Below, piece by piece: positions 15,728 through 23,978 of a stretch of DNA of 64,000 nucleotides. The DNA comes from Candidatus Sulfotelmatobacter sp. (GTDB lineage: Bacteria > Acidobacteriota > Terriglobia > Terriglobales > Acidobacteriaceae). Within the stretch, counting starts at the first letter, position 1; the number at the start of each line of letters is the position of its first letter. The stretch is from positions 1 through 64,000 of the forward strand of contig JASHNU010000012.1 in the NCBI GenBank assembly GCA_030041475.1. The letters are read 5' to 3'. Both the position numbers and the translations under genes were made by a program. The notes under the pieces are model-generated. The model was not told where the DNA came from. It made no database searches and was given only the letters and a program-made list of their open reading frames with translations.

Positions 15728-16780
15728 TTAATCCAACCCCGCGGCCGCAGCATACTGCGGCGCAGCCAACTGCCTCCTTGGGCTGCAAATCGGAATTGCG
15801 TGATGCACCGGCTCGTCCAGAGCCTTCCGCACAATCTGGCCCAGAGCCTGGATGAACCGGGGTGAGTCGTTCAGTCCCGCGGTCATTTCGAACTGCGTAA
15901 AACCGAGCCGCTGCGCCCGCTCGCGCGCCTCGTGGTCGATTTCGCCTAGAGTCTCCACATGATCAGAGACGAACGCCACGGGCACCACGCACACCTCCCG
16001 CATATTTTCGGCAGCAAGCGTGTCTAGAGCGTCCCGCAGCGATGGCTGGAGCCAGCGGCTGGCGCCTACTTTGCTCTGGTAGCAGAGCTGGTGTGGATTG
16101 CTCCATCCGCCGTGCTGCATCAGAAGTCGAACGGTCTCTTCGATTTGCTGCTGGTACGGGTCGCCCTTCTCGATCGCCGCCATGGGCACACTGTGGGCGC
16201 TGAAAAGAATTTCCGGTCGATCCGGCTGGGGGAAGCGGCCCAGCGCTTGATTCACCCTTTCCACCATCGCGTCCAGATATATCGTATTACGATAGAACGT
16301 CTCGACGCAATGCAGGGGGAGATCATCCGTGAATCGGCGCTGCCATTCGTTCAGACTTGATCCTGTCGTCGTGGATGAATACTGAGGATACATCGGCAAG
16401 AGCACGACTTCGGCGCACTCGGCAGCGCGGAGCCGCTTGATCGCCTCCTCGGTGAAGGGATGCCAATACCGCATGGCCACGAAACATCGCGCGTCCACAC
16501 CCTGGCCGCGCAACTCGTTTTCGAGCGCGCACGCCTGCTGCTCGGTGTGACGGCGTATGGGCGAGCCTCCGCCGATCGTCGCGTAATGGTGCTGCACTTT
16601 CCGCGCACGCGTGGTAGAGATCAGTTTGGCCAGAGCTTTGCGCCCGACGCGAGCAAAAGGGAAGTCGATAATATCGGGATCGCAAAAGAGGTTATAAAGA
16701 AAAGGTTCGATCGCTTCCAGCGTGTCGGGTCCACCGAGCTGAAAGAGAACTACCCCCACACGCCGAGCTTTGCGCGTCAT
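15728..16780 (-). CDS. hemH: Ferrochelatase
   Basis: A 350-residue ferrochelatase that inserts Fe2+ into porphyrin at the end of haem synthesis. Family features: GVVLFQLGGPDTLEAIEPFL at the start, MRYWHPF, LLPMYPQYSSTTTGSS, the catalytic histidine region FSAHSVPM, and late CVVPVAFVSDHVETL. The glutamate of the metal site is in DHVETLGEID. Length is typical for the bacterial enzyme. It heads the minus-strand respiratory block, 56 bases before the Rieske gene, which fits a supply of haem for the complex. It is divergent from the glycosylase gene across a 148-base gap that should hold both promoters. Confidence 0.95.
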   Translation of the reverse strand: MTRKARRVGVVLFQLGGPDTLEAIEPFLYNLFCDPDIIDFPFARVGRKALAKLISTTRARKVQHHYATIGGGSPIRRHTEQQACALENELRGQGVDARCFVAMRYWHPFTEEAIKRLRAAECAEVVLLPMYPQYSSTTTGSSLNEWQRRFTDDLPLHCVETFYRNTIYLDAMVERVNQALGRFPQPDRPEILFSAHSVPMAAIEKGDPYQQQIEETVRLLMQHGGWSNPHQLCYQSKVGASRWLQPSLRDALDTLAAENMREVCVVPVAFVSDHVETLGEIDHEARERAQRLGFTQFEMTAGLNDSPRFIQALGQIVRKALDEPVHHAIPICSPRRQLAAPQYAAAAGLD

Positions 16781-16928
16781 CTTCCCCCAGAACGACTTTT
16801 ACTGCGCCCCAGAACCGAAGAAAATTTACTCCCAACGCGCTGTGAGAGTCAATGGCGGAAATGTAAAGGCGTTGGAGATTTTGCGCGGCATTGCCAAATC
16901 CTCAGGCGGACATGCAAGCTGATACGGA

Positions 16929-17828
16929 ATGCCCGAGTTACCGGACATCTCGGCCTACATCACCGCGCTCGAGTCGCGCATTGTTCATAAAAAGCTCGAG
17001 CGTATACGACTGGCCAGCCCGTTCCTGCTGCGAACCGCGCAGCCTCCGTTGGCGGCCGCTGAGGGCCGCAACGTGCGTGGACTCCGGCGCATCGGCAAGC
17101 GCATCGCCATCGGCCTGGAAGACGATCTCTGGCTCGTGCTGCACCTGATGATTGCGGGTCGCCTGCACTGGCGGCCGCCAAACGCGAAGCTGTCCGGACG
17201 CCAAAGTCTGGCGGCGTTCGATTTTCCTGAGGGATCCTTGGTGCTCACCGAAGCCGGTTCGAAGCACCGGGCGTCCCTGCATGTTGTGAGTGGCGAAGAA
17301 AACCTGGCTGCTTACGATGCTGGCGGAATCGATGTTCTTGCGGCCGATCTGGATTCGTTCCGTACGGTGCTCACCGTAGAAAATCACACGCTGAAGAGGG
17401 CGCTGACTGATCCTCGATTGCTGAGCGGCATCGGCAACGCGTACTCCGACGAGCTTCTGCATGCGGCACAGTTGTCTCCAGTCACACTGACACAAAAGCT
17501 CAAGCCAGACGAGTGGGAGCGGCTGTTTGCCGCCACGCAGAAAACTCTGAAAATTTGGATCGACCGGCTCGGTGCCGACGCTCAGGCCGACTTTCCCGAG
17601 AAAGTTACTGCGTTTCGACCGGAGATGGCCGTGCATGGCCGGTATGGGAAGGCCTGCCCGCGGTGTGGCGACAAGATTCTGCGAATCCGGTATGCCGATA
17701 AAGAAACGAACTACTGCGCCCGCTGCCAGACCGGCGGCAAAGTGCTGGCGGATCGCAGCTTGTCGCGCCTGCTCGGATCGGACTGGCCGCGGACGCTTGA
17801 GGAACTGGAAGCCCTGAAGCGCCGCTGA
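16929..17828 (+). CDS. Fpg/Nei family DNA glycosylase
   Basis: A 299-residue base-excision repair enzyme that removes oxidised bases and cuts the strand. The N-terminus MPELPD keeps the catalytic Pro2 and Glu3, although the usual MPELPEVE continues differently here (DISAYI). The helix-two-turn-helix region has NHTLKRALTDPRLLSGIGNA, and the C-terminal zinc finger has Cys pairs in ACPRCGDKI and YCARCQ. The exact substrate group (Fpg or Nei) cannot be decided by eye. Its end is 6 bases from the end of the convergent isocitrate dehydrogenase gene. Confidence 0.92.
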   Translation: MPELPDISAYITALESRIVHKKLERIRLASPFLLRTAQPPLAAAEGRNVRGLRRIGKRIAIGLEDDLWLVLHLMIAGRLHWRPPNAKLSGRQSLAAFDFPEGSLVLTEAGSKHRASLHVVSGEENLAAYDAGGIDVLAADLDSFRTVLTVENHTLKRALTDPRLLSGIGNAYSDELLHAAQLSPVTLTQKLKPDEWERLFAATQKTLKIWIDRLGADAQADFPEKVTAFRPEMAVHGRYGKACPRCGDKILRIRYADKETNYCARCQTGGKVLADRSLSRLLGSDWPRTLEELEALKRR

Positions 17829-17834
17829 AGGAGC

Positions 17835-18863
17835 CTACACGCGGGCCGGTTCGGCAACGCCTTTCTGCATTTCTTCGATCACCGCATCCGCGAACTGGGA
17901 CGTTCCTGCCTGCCCGCCGATGTCGCGCGTTAGTTTCTCGCGGTGACGATAGACTCGCTCCAGTGCGTTGCGAATCTGCGTCGAAGCCCCGTGTTCGTTG
18001 AGATGTCGAACCATCAGGAGGGCGCTACGCAGCAGGGCCGTCGGGTTGGCGAGATTTTTTCCGGCAATGTCCGGGGCCGATCCGTGCACAGCTTCAAACA
18101 TGGCGCAATCGTCGCCGATGTTCGCGCTGGGCACAAAGCCCAACCCGCCCACAAAGGCAGCGCAAAGGTCAGACAAAATGTCGCCGTACAGGTTTTCCAT
18201 CACCAGCATGTCGTACTGGTAAGGGTTCATCACCAGCTGCATGCAGGTGTTGTCGACGATGTGCTCGCCGTAGTTGATGTCGGGATAGTCTTTCGCAACG
18301 GCGCGGCAGCAGCGCAGGAACAGGCCGTCCGACATCTTCATGATATTGGCTTTGTGGATGGCGTGAATCTTCTTGCGCTGATACCTGCGCGCATACTCAA
18401 ACGCGAAGCGGGCAATGCGGGTCGAAGCTTTTTCGGTGATGATCTTCAGGCTCTCCACTACTCCGGGAACGACCTCGTGTTCCAGGCCGGAGTAAAGCCC
18501 TTCGGTATTCTCTCGCACGATGATCAGGTCGACGTCGGGATAACGCGTGGGAATGTGAGGGAGGTTGCGAATCGGCCGGAAATTGGCATAGAGATCGAAC
18601 TTCCGGCGGAGTGCGACATTAATGCTGGAGAATCCGCCGCCGACCGGCGTGGTTACCGGCCCCTTCAGCACGACGCGTGTGCGCTCGATCGATTCGATGA
18701 CTTCCCTGGGAATGTATTCGCCGCTTTTTTCGTAGGCGTCGGCGCCGACTGCGAATGTCTCCCACTCGAACTTCACCCCGGTTGCTTCCAGGATGCGCAC
18801 GACAGCGTTGGTCACCTCGGGGCCGATGCCGTCGCCGGGAATGAGTGTAATTCTGTGAGCCAT
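17835..18863 (-). CDS. NAD-dependent isocitrate dehydrogenase (isocitrate/isopropylmalate dehydrogenase family)
   Basis: A 342-residue beta-decarboxylating dehydrogenase. The start ITLIPGDGIGPEV, the substrate loop SSINVALRRKFDLYANFRP (isocitrate-type serine and asparagine), the metal site in MENLYGDILSDLCAAFVGG and the cofactor loop HGSAPDIAGKN are visible. An aspartate where NADP enzymes have Lys-Tyr argues for NAD. Length is close to the short bacterial and mitochondrial NAD-type subunits. It starts 8 bases after nrdR, so the two are probably one transcript. Isopropylmalate dehydrogenase is a less likely alternative because of the substrate loop. Confidence 0.88.
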   Translation of the reverse strand: MAHRITLIPGDGIGPEVTNAVVRILEATGVKFEWETFAVGADAYEKSGEYIPREVIESIERTRVVLKGPVTTPVGGGFSSINVALRRKFDLYANFRPIRNLPHIPTRYPDVDLIIVRENTEGLYSGLEHEVVPGVVESLKIITEKASTRIARFAFEYARRYQRKKIHAIHKANIMKMSDGLFLRCCRAVAKDYPDINYGEHIVDNTCMQLVMNPYQYDMLVMENLYGDILSDLCAAFVGGLGFVPSANIGDDCAMFEAVHGSAPDIAGKNLANPTALLRSALLMVRHLNEHGASTQIRNALERVYRHREKLTRDIGGQAGTSQFADAVIEEMQKGVAEPARV

Positions 18864-18871
18864 GACTTTGA

Positions 18872-19330
18872 TTATGCCTTCGCTTTCACCAGATCCTTCA
18901 ACTCGTTCATGAACTCTTTGACGTCCTTGAAATCGAGGTAAACAGACGCGAAGCGCACATATGCGACCTTGTCATGGCGTCGAAGGCGGTTCATGATCAG
19001 CTCGCCCAGTTCGCTCGTCTTGCGCTCACGCTCGGGCGACTCGATGACGAACGACTCGGCCTCGTTCACGATCTGTTCCAGCTTGCTGATCGGGACCGGC
19101 CGCTTCTCGCATGCCCGCAGCAGCCCGTTAAGCACCTTCTGGCGATCAAACTTTTCGCGGCGGCCGTCTTTTTTCACCACCATGTAGGGAATTTCGTCGA
19201 TGCGCTCGTACGTGGTGAAGCGCTTGCCGCACTTCAAGCACTCGCGACGGCGGCGAATCGATTCCGCCTCCTTGCTCTCGCGCGAGTCCACTACCTTGTC
19301 ATTGCCAAATCCGCAAAAAGGGCATTTCAT
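18872..19330 (-). CDS. nrdR: Transcriptional repressor NrdR
   Basis: A 152-residue regulator of ribonucleotide reductase genes that senses nucleotides through an ATP-cone. The N-terminal zinc ribbon has MKCPFCGF and RRECLKCGKRFTTYER; the ATP-cone (about 49-139) begins VVKKDGRREKFDRQKVLNGL. I start it at the ATG at 19330 because the family begins exactly with MKCPFC; a longer frame reaching 19600 reads through a structured leader. It is followed after 8 bases by isocitrate dehydrogenase. No ribonucleotide reductase gene is in the window. Confidence 0.96.
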   Translation of the reverse strand: MKCPFCGFGNDKVVDSRESKEAESIRRRRECLKCGKRFTTYERIDEIPYMVVKKDGRREKFDRQKVLNGLLRACEKRPVPISKLEQIVNEAESFVIESPERERKTSELGELIMNRLRRHDKVAYVRFASVYLDFKDVKEFMNELKDLVKAKA

Positions 19331-19660
19331 GGCGCTGTTATAAATTGGCTGTTTTGAACGATAACTTGAAATTGTAACAGTTGAGGAGGAGGAGACCGGC
19401 GCAGCGAGAAACCATGGAACTAGCCGCGCACGGCACAGAAGCAAAACGGCACTCACACCCCCTGCGGTGCGAGTGCCTGTTTTTCTCCATGTTCTCCCGG
19501 TGACGGAGAACGCGAAGGTCTCGATTCCCACACGATCAGTGCCCTGGGTGTTCAGCGTCAAGAATCTACAGGGGGAGAATGCCAGAGCACGCCGCTGCAT
19601 TTGTCAAGATATTGTCTCTATTTTGCAAAAAGCTCCAGTCAAGGCTCTGCGACGCTGGGG
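19331..19660. other. 330-base intergenic region with several possible RNA structures
   Basis: No convincing gene lies here. On the minus strand it forms the leader of nrdR after the anti-sigma gene, with TTGACA at 19606-19611 as a possible -35. Structures seen are the hairpin at 19448-19477, a second hairpin GTTCTCC/GGAGAAC (19491-19497 and 19505-19511), and the complementary heptamers CCCCCTG (19458-19464) and CAGGGGG (19569-19575). The first heptamer lies in the loop of the 19448 hairpin, so alternative pairing or a pseudoknot is possible. A 29-codon plus-strand frame from 19414 is probably chance. Confidence 0.4.
19448..19485 (+). terminator. Rho-independent terminator-like hairpin (plus strand)
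   Basis: A stem GGCACTC (19448-19454) with GAGTGCC (19471-19477), extended inside by ACC/GGT pairs, is followed at once by TGTTTTTC. On the plus strand this is a good intrinsic terminator. No plus-strand gene precedes it for more than a kilobase, so it would end a short untranslated RNA or block antisense transcription into the sigma/anti-sigma genes. Confidence 0.5.
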
Positions 19661-20509
19661 CTAGCTCTGGATGCGGGTCAAGGAACTGGCGGGGACTGGC
19701 TGATCGGCATGGAAGTACTTTCGGTATGCCGCGATCCAGTCGGTGGAAATGTCGCGCTGCGCCGTGGCCAGGTCGAGATCTCCGCGGCAAACCAACTGTC
19801 GCAGCCGATCTTCGAGCTGATCTTTCACGTGTGCGTTCCAGACCGTGTGATCATAAGGTTCAGGCCAAAGGTTGTGAATGTCGGTGGCCCCGCCAAGTTC
19901 GGGAGTAATCAGATAGTCCACCTCGTAGGCCTCACTTGGCGCGTCCGCGATGCCGTACTGATGCAGCACCTGTGTCTTCATCGCTACCGGGATGTTGGCC
20001 TGCGACTCGGAGTCGGAGCACACCTGTCCTTGCGTGGCGGCGACTACCGCCCCGGGGGTGAAGCGAGCATCCGGCATATCGGAAAGCGCGGTCACCGCCA
20101 TGCTCGTAATCGGAGCAGCAGGCCGCGGTGTGCGCTGCGTCATGAAGATCACTGCCAGCACGATGGTCGCGACAGCCACTGCACTGCTCCAATTCAGCAA
20201 CCTCTGCGGGGAAGTCCATGCGTTGGGCTTGGAACGCTCGGAGACAGAAGTCCCTCCGCGAGGCAAATCGGCAAGCTGAGCCTTCAGCAACGCCCGCGGC
20301 CCGGCCGAGGACGGTAGAGGCTGAGCTGCGATCTGTAAATGCACGGAACGAATCTCGCAAAATATGCCTTGTAATTCTGCGAGACGCGCCCTGCAATTCG
20401 CGCAGTGTTCCAAGTGAACAGAAACCTCCCGGACATGCGGCTCGGCCAGGTCGCCCGCGGCGTAGAGAAGCAGTTGGTCGTCGCGCACATGCAAGGGGCT
20501 ATTCGTCAT
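19661..20509 (-). CDS. Membrane anti-sigma factor fused to an HNH-like C-terminal domain
   Basis: A 282-residue protein. The N-terminus is a zinc-binding anti-sigma domain with the Hx3Cx2C motif (His32, Cys36, Cys39). One membrane helix lies at about 107-123. The C-terminal part (about 180-265) reads EVDYLITPELGG then DIHNLWPEPY, WNAHVKDQLE and AQRDISTDW, the layout of an HNH-nuclease-like family whose members carry DHLIPLELGG. Here the histidine of the DH pair is Tyr199, so nuclease activity is unlikely. The start codon overlaps the sigma factor stop by 4 bases (ATGA), typical of a sigma/anti-sigma pair. Confidence 0.82.
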   Translation of the reverse strand: MTNSPLHVRDDQLLLYAAGDLAEPHVREVSVHLEHCANCRARLAELQGIFCEIRSVHLQIAAQPLPSSAGPRALLKAQLADLPRGGTSVSERSKPNAWTSPQRLLNWSSAVAVATIVLAVIFMTQRTPRPAAPITSMAVTALSDMPDARFTPGAVVAATQGQVCSDSESQANIPVAMKTQVLHQYGIADAPSEAYEVDYLITPELGGATDIHNLWPEPYDHTVWNAHVKDQLEDRLRQLVCRGDLDLATAQRDISTDWIAAYRKYFHADQPVPASSLTRIQS

Positions 20510-21090
20510 CGTATCCCTCCATCTGCGCGACTCAACTTGCCCAGCGAGCGGGCCAGCGACGCCGCTACCGAGCCCAGGGAAATGCCCAACATGTTCCCGA
20601 TGTCGCGGTATCGGAGGCCCTCAGCGCGGAGGAATAAGCAAACCTGGTCCTGCTCCGGGAGTGCCCTGACCACAGCCCATAAACGTTCTTGCCGCTGCCT
20701 ATCAGACATCTCCTGTTCGGGATTTGCATCGCGATCCGAGGGAAGTCTGGCGAGAGGCTGATCAAATTGAAACCGTCTGGCGCTGGCGCGATTTTCGCGA
20801 TGCACCTTGAGTGCAAGGTTTCGCACCACGCCGAACAGCCAGCCGCGCAGATTCTCGCGCGATTTGCCGCGCTGCAGGTGCTGGAACAGGAGCAAGAACG
20901 ACTCCTGCACAATCTCTTCTCCGTCGTGAAGCTGCACCCCCAGACAGAGCAGGTAACGGAGAAGGCGGTCGCGCATCTCATCAAACAAACCTACGACTTC
21001 GTCCTCCAGCCGCGTGGTCTGCACACGCGAAGAGCTCTCTACCGCCGCTGGCAGCGGAAGTCGAAGGCTAAGATCGGTCGGAGGGGTCAA
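20506..21090 (-). CDS. ECF-type RNA polymerase sigma factor
   Basis: A 194-residue extracytoplasmic-function sigma factor. Region 2 is at about 35-105 (RLLRYLLCLGVQLHDGEEIV, then NLRGWLFGVVRNLALKVHR) and region 4 at about 130-185, with a helix-turn-helix (GLRYRDIGNMLGISLGSVAA). It would direct polymerase to its own set of promoters when released by the membrane anti-sigma factor encoded 4 bases overlapping downstream. The divergent TonB-dependent receptor gene, 259 bases away, is a natural candidate target, but no shared promoter motif could be proven. Confidence 0.95.
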   Translation of the reverse strand: MTPPTDLSLRLPLPAAVESSSRVQTTRLEDEVVGLFDEMRDRLLRYLLCLGVQLHDGEEIVQESFLLLFQHLQRGKSRENLRGWLFGVVRNLALKVHRENRASARRFQFDQPLARLPSDRDANPEQEMSDRQRQERLWAVVRALPEQDQVCLFLRAEGLRYRDIGNMLGISLGSVAASLARSLGKLSRADGGIR

Positions 21091-21349
21091 GCACGTAACC
21101 CTGTTTCTTCAAAGTTTCTTCGAATCTTTGGGGGAATCGCGAGTTTAGCACACAACGCGCGCAGGGCCGCTTCAGAGATCCTCCTCCGAAGACTAAAGAA
21201 ACATCAAAAAAGGCTGAACAAGACCGCTGCAAAAGGAATATAGGATGTTGTAGCCTCGCTTCCTCTTTTGCCTTGAGTTCCCGGTACGGAAGTAATTTCC
21301 TCAAAACCGAAAGGTCCGTAAGACTAAGAGAGGTAGAGTCCTGTTCTCT

Positions 21350-23797
21350 ATGCGCATTCGAAACGTCATTCTGTCGTGCGGTGCCGTGCTCGTGCTCCTG
21401 CTTGCCGCGCGAGCCCAGAGCAATAGCGGAGAATTGCGCCTCAAGGTGCTGGACCCCGACGGCTTCGGAGTCCGCAGCACGGTCGAGCTGGTAAGTGAGG
21501 CCAATCAGTATCGCTATACATTCACCACAGACGATCAGGGCAGCCTGGATGCCAAGCGACTGCCTTATGGCATCTATCAGGTTCAGATTCAGGCACCTGC
21601 TTTTGCTCATGTTTCCGAGGCGGTGGAAATACGTTCCGCTCTCCCTGTCGACCGTACGATCCGACTGAAAGTCGCTTCCGTTTCCGAATCCGTGAACGTT
21701 AGCGCGGACGCCACTTTAATCGACCCGTACCGCGCAGGCTCGGTCAACCAGATCGGTGAAGAGACGATACAGAACCGCTTGACTGCGTTGCCCGGCCGGT
21801 CGATGCAGGACCTGGTGAACTCTGAGCCGGGCTGGCTCTACGAAGGCAATGCCGTTCTCCACCCGCGCGGATCGGAATATCAGACGCAATTTGTTGTGGA
21901 CGGCATACCGCTTACCGACAACCGCTCGCCCAGCTTTGGCCCGGAACCTGCCGACGCCGATGACATTGAGTCCGTCGTAATCTATACCGCCGGAATTCCC
22001 GCGGAATTTGGCAGGAAGATGGGCGGCGTAGTTGAGGTTAATACTCTCAAGAACCAGGATCCGGGATTTCACGGCCAGCTCACGCTTTTCGGCGGCGCCT
22101 ACAACACGGCCGGGATCGATACTCAGGACCAGTACACATGGAATAAGAATACGTTTGGACTGAGCGCCTCCGGTGATATGACGGGCCACTATCTCAACCC
22201 GGTCGTCCCAGAGAATTACACCAACAACGGTACGATCGGCAGTTTTTCGATGAGCTATGAGCGCGATCTTACGCCGAAAGACCGTCTTACTCTGATTGCC
22301 CGGCATGACCTCGCGCGCTATGAGATCCCCAACGAACTGGTACAACAGAACGGGGCATATCTGCCGAACTCGAAGAATACGACAGGTTGCCCGGCCGTTC
22401 CGCCCAGTCAGGAGCCAAGCGATTGCGTTTTCATTCCCGGGGGGCAGCTACAGACCGGCGACAACTTTGAGACCATGGGCAGCGTCTCCTACCAGCATAT
22501 TTTTTCCTCCGACACGATAGGCGTGCTGCGAGGAATGTCCCGCGATAATTCTCTCGATTTTTATTCCAACCCGGAATCCTGGCCTCTGATTGCCGCCCAG
22601 CACAATGACTTCAAAGAGATTTATTTCAATGGCAGCATCTCCGTTCATCATGGCAGGCAGGAATGGAAAGCGGGCATCGAGTCGGACAACATATTTCTGC
22701 ACGAAAACACCAGTTACGTGATACCGGCCTGTGTAAATCCGAACGACCCGCAATGTCCTATCAATCTGGGGATCTTAGATTCCGGCGCGACAACCTTTGC
22801 CTTTCAAGGCCACCGTCCGGATCTTGAACAAGGCGCCTATGTTGAGGATTTAATCCGCCTCGGCAATTGGACGGTGAACGCCGGCTTCCGCTGGGACCAC
22901 TATCAACTGTTGTTGAATCAAAATGCGGTGAGCCCGCGCCTCGCGGTATCGCGCTATTTCCCCTCTATCGGTTTAAATATTCACGCCTCCTATGACCGTA
23001 TCTTCCAGACGCCATCTTTCGAAAATATCCTCCTGTCCAGCTCTCCTGCCGCAGAAGCTATAGACACGAGCCTTCCCGCACTGCAGCTGCCGGTCCAACC
23101 TTCTCACGGGAACTACTATGAATGGGGAGCCACGAAGGCATTTCTCGGGAAACTGCGTCTGGACGCGACCGCGTTCCGCCGCCAGGTGAACAATTACGCC
23201 GATGACTCCCAAATTCTAAGCACGGGGATCAGTTTTCCCATCGCATTTGACCATGCCGTTCTCTACGGTGCGGAGGCCAAGCTGGAAGTTCTACGATGGC
23301 GGCGTTTCTCAGGCTTTGCCAGCTACTCCTACATCGTCGGAAATGCGTGGTTCCCGGTCACGGGGGGATTGTTCCTAGGAGATGATGCGATCAACCCTAC
23401 GACTGGCCATTTTCCAGATTCACAAGACCAGCGCAACACGGTGCGTGCCCGCGTCCGCTATCAAGTGGCCCCGCGCTTGTGGTTCGCCCTGGGATGCGAT
23501 TACAACAGCGGACTGCCGTTTCAACCGGATTTAACACCGCAGCAATATGCCACGGAATACGGTCAAGTGGTGGTGAATCACCTCAATTTTAATCGCGACC
23601 GCATCCTTCCGTACTTTACGCAAAACGCCTCGGTGGGTGTTGATCTCTATAATAAGGAAAAACGCTCGGTACGCTTCCAGGCGGACGCCGCAAACCTGAG
23701 CAACACCCTCGAAGTAATCGACTTCGGAGGGTTGTTTTCCGGCAACGCACTCGGCCCGTCGCGTACGTTCACGTTTCGTCTGCAGACTACGTTCTAG
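21350..23797 (+). CDS. TonB-dependent outer-membrane receptor with carboxypeptidase-like N-terminal domain
   Basis: An 815-residue outer-membrane transporter. A signal peptide (about 1-22) is followed by a carboxypeptidase-regulatory-like beta domain (about 26-105, with DDQGSLDAKRLPYGIYQV), a plug (about 125-235, with IESVVIYTAGIPAEFG) and a beta barrel that ends in the aromatic residue needed for insertion (RTFTFRLQTTF). This is the layout of the very abundant acidobacterial receptors for glycans, siderophores or other bulky ligands; the ligand cannot be predicted. It is divergent from an ECF sigma/anti-sigma pair. Confidence 0.92.
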   Translation: MRIRNVILSCGAVLVLLLAARAQSNSGELRLKVLDPDGFGVRSTVELVSEANQYRYTFTTDDQGSLDAKRLPYGIYQVQIQAPAFAHVSEAVEIRSALPVDRTIRLKVASVSESVNVSADATLIDPYRAGSVNQIGEETIQNRLTALPGRSMQDLVNSEPGWLYEGNAVLHPRGSEYQTQFVVDGIPLTDNRSPSFGPEPADADDIESVVIYTAGIPAEFGRKMGGVVEVNTLKNQDPGFHGQLTLFGGAYNTAGIDTQDQYTWNKNTFGLSASGDMTGHYLNPVVPENYTNNGTIGSFSMSYERDLTPKDRLTLIARHDLARYEIPNELVQQNGAYLPNSKNTTGCPAVPPSQEPSDCVFIPGGQLQTGDNFETMGSVSYQHIFSSDTIGVLRGMSRDNSLDFYSNPESWPLIAAQHNDFKEIYFNGSISVHHGRQEWKAGIESDNIFLHENTSYVIPACVNPNDPQCPINLGILDSGATTFAFQGHRPDLEQGAYVEDLIRLGNWTVNAGFRWDHYQLLLNQNAVSPRLAVSRYFPSIGLNIHASYDRIFQTPSFENILLSSSPAAEAIDTSLPALQLPVQPSHGNYYEWGATKAFLGKLRLDATAFRRQVNNYADDSQILSTGISFPIAFDHAVLYGAEAKLEVLRWRRFSGFASYSYIVGNAWFPVTGGLFLGDDAINPTTGHFPDSQDQRNTVRARVRYQVAPRLWFALGCDYNSGLPFQPDLTPQQYATEYGQVVVNHLNFNRDRILPYFTQNASVGVDLYNKEKRSVRFQADAANLSNTLEVIDFGGLFSGNALGPSRTFTFRLQTTF

Positions 23798-23846
23798 CCC
23801 GTGCGCTTGAAATACTGCACTGCAAGCTCACGCTTCTTCGCCGCAG

Positions 23847-23978
23847 CTAACGAGAAAACGTACCCAGATTCTTGCGCTTTCCGGTCTTCGCATCCTTCTT
23901 GGGCGAGTACAGCCGATACTCCCCACATTCCGAATCATGACAAAGAAGATGCAGCTTCGGGGCTTGCGGTTGGTGGAG
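23847..23978 (-). other. Protein-like in-frame extension behind the metH stop codon
   Basis: Directly after the metH TAA the same minus-strand frame stays open for 43 codons to a TAG. The translation looks like real protein, with a zinc-type or basic character: KLHLLCHDSECGEYRLYSPK followed by KDAKTGKRKNLGTFSR. There is no ATG, GTG or TTG in this stretch, only CTG, so it is not a normal gene. It may be the remnant of a gene tail or a small protein with a non-standard start. Confidence 0.3.

Noticed and set aside
19414-19503. Plus-strand 29-codon frame behind AGGAGGAGGAG
   Set aside because: The spacing to the ATG is about 20 bases and the frame runs through the terminator-like hairpin; more likely part of a structured RNA region.
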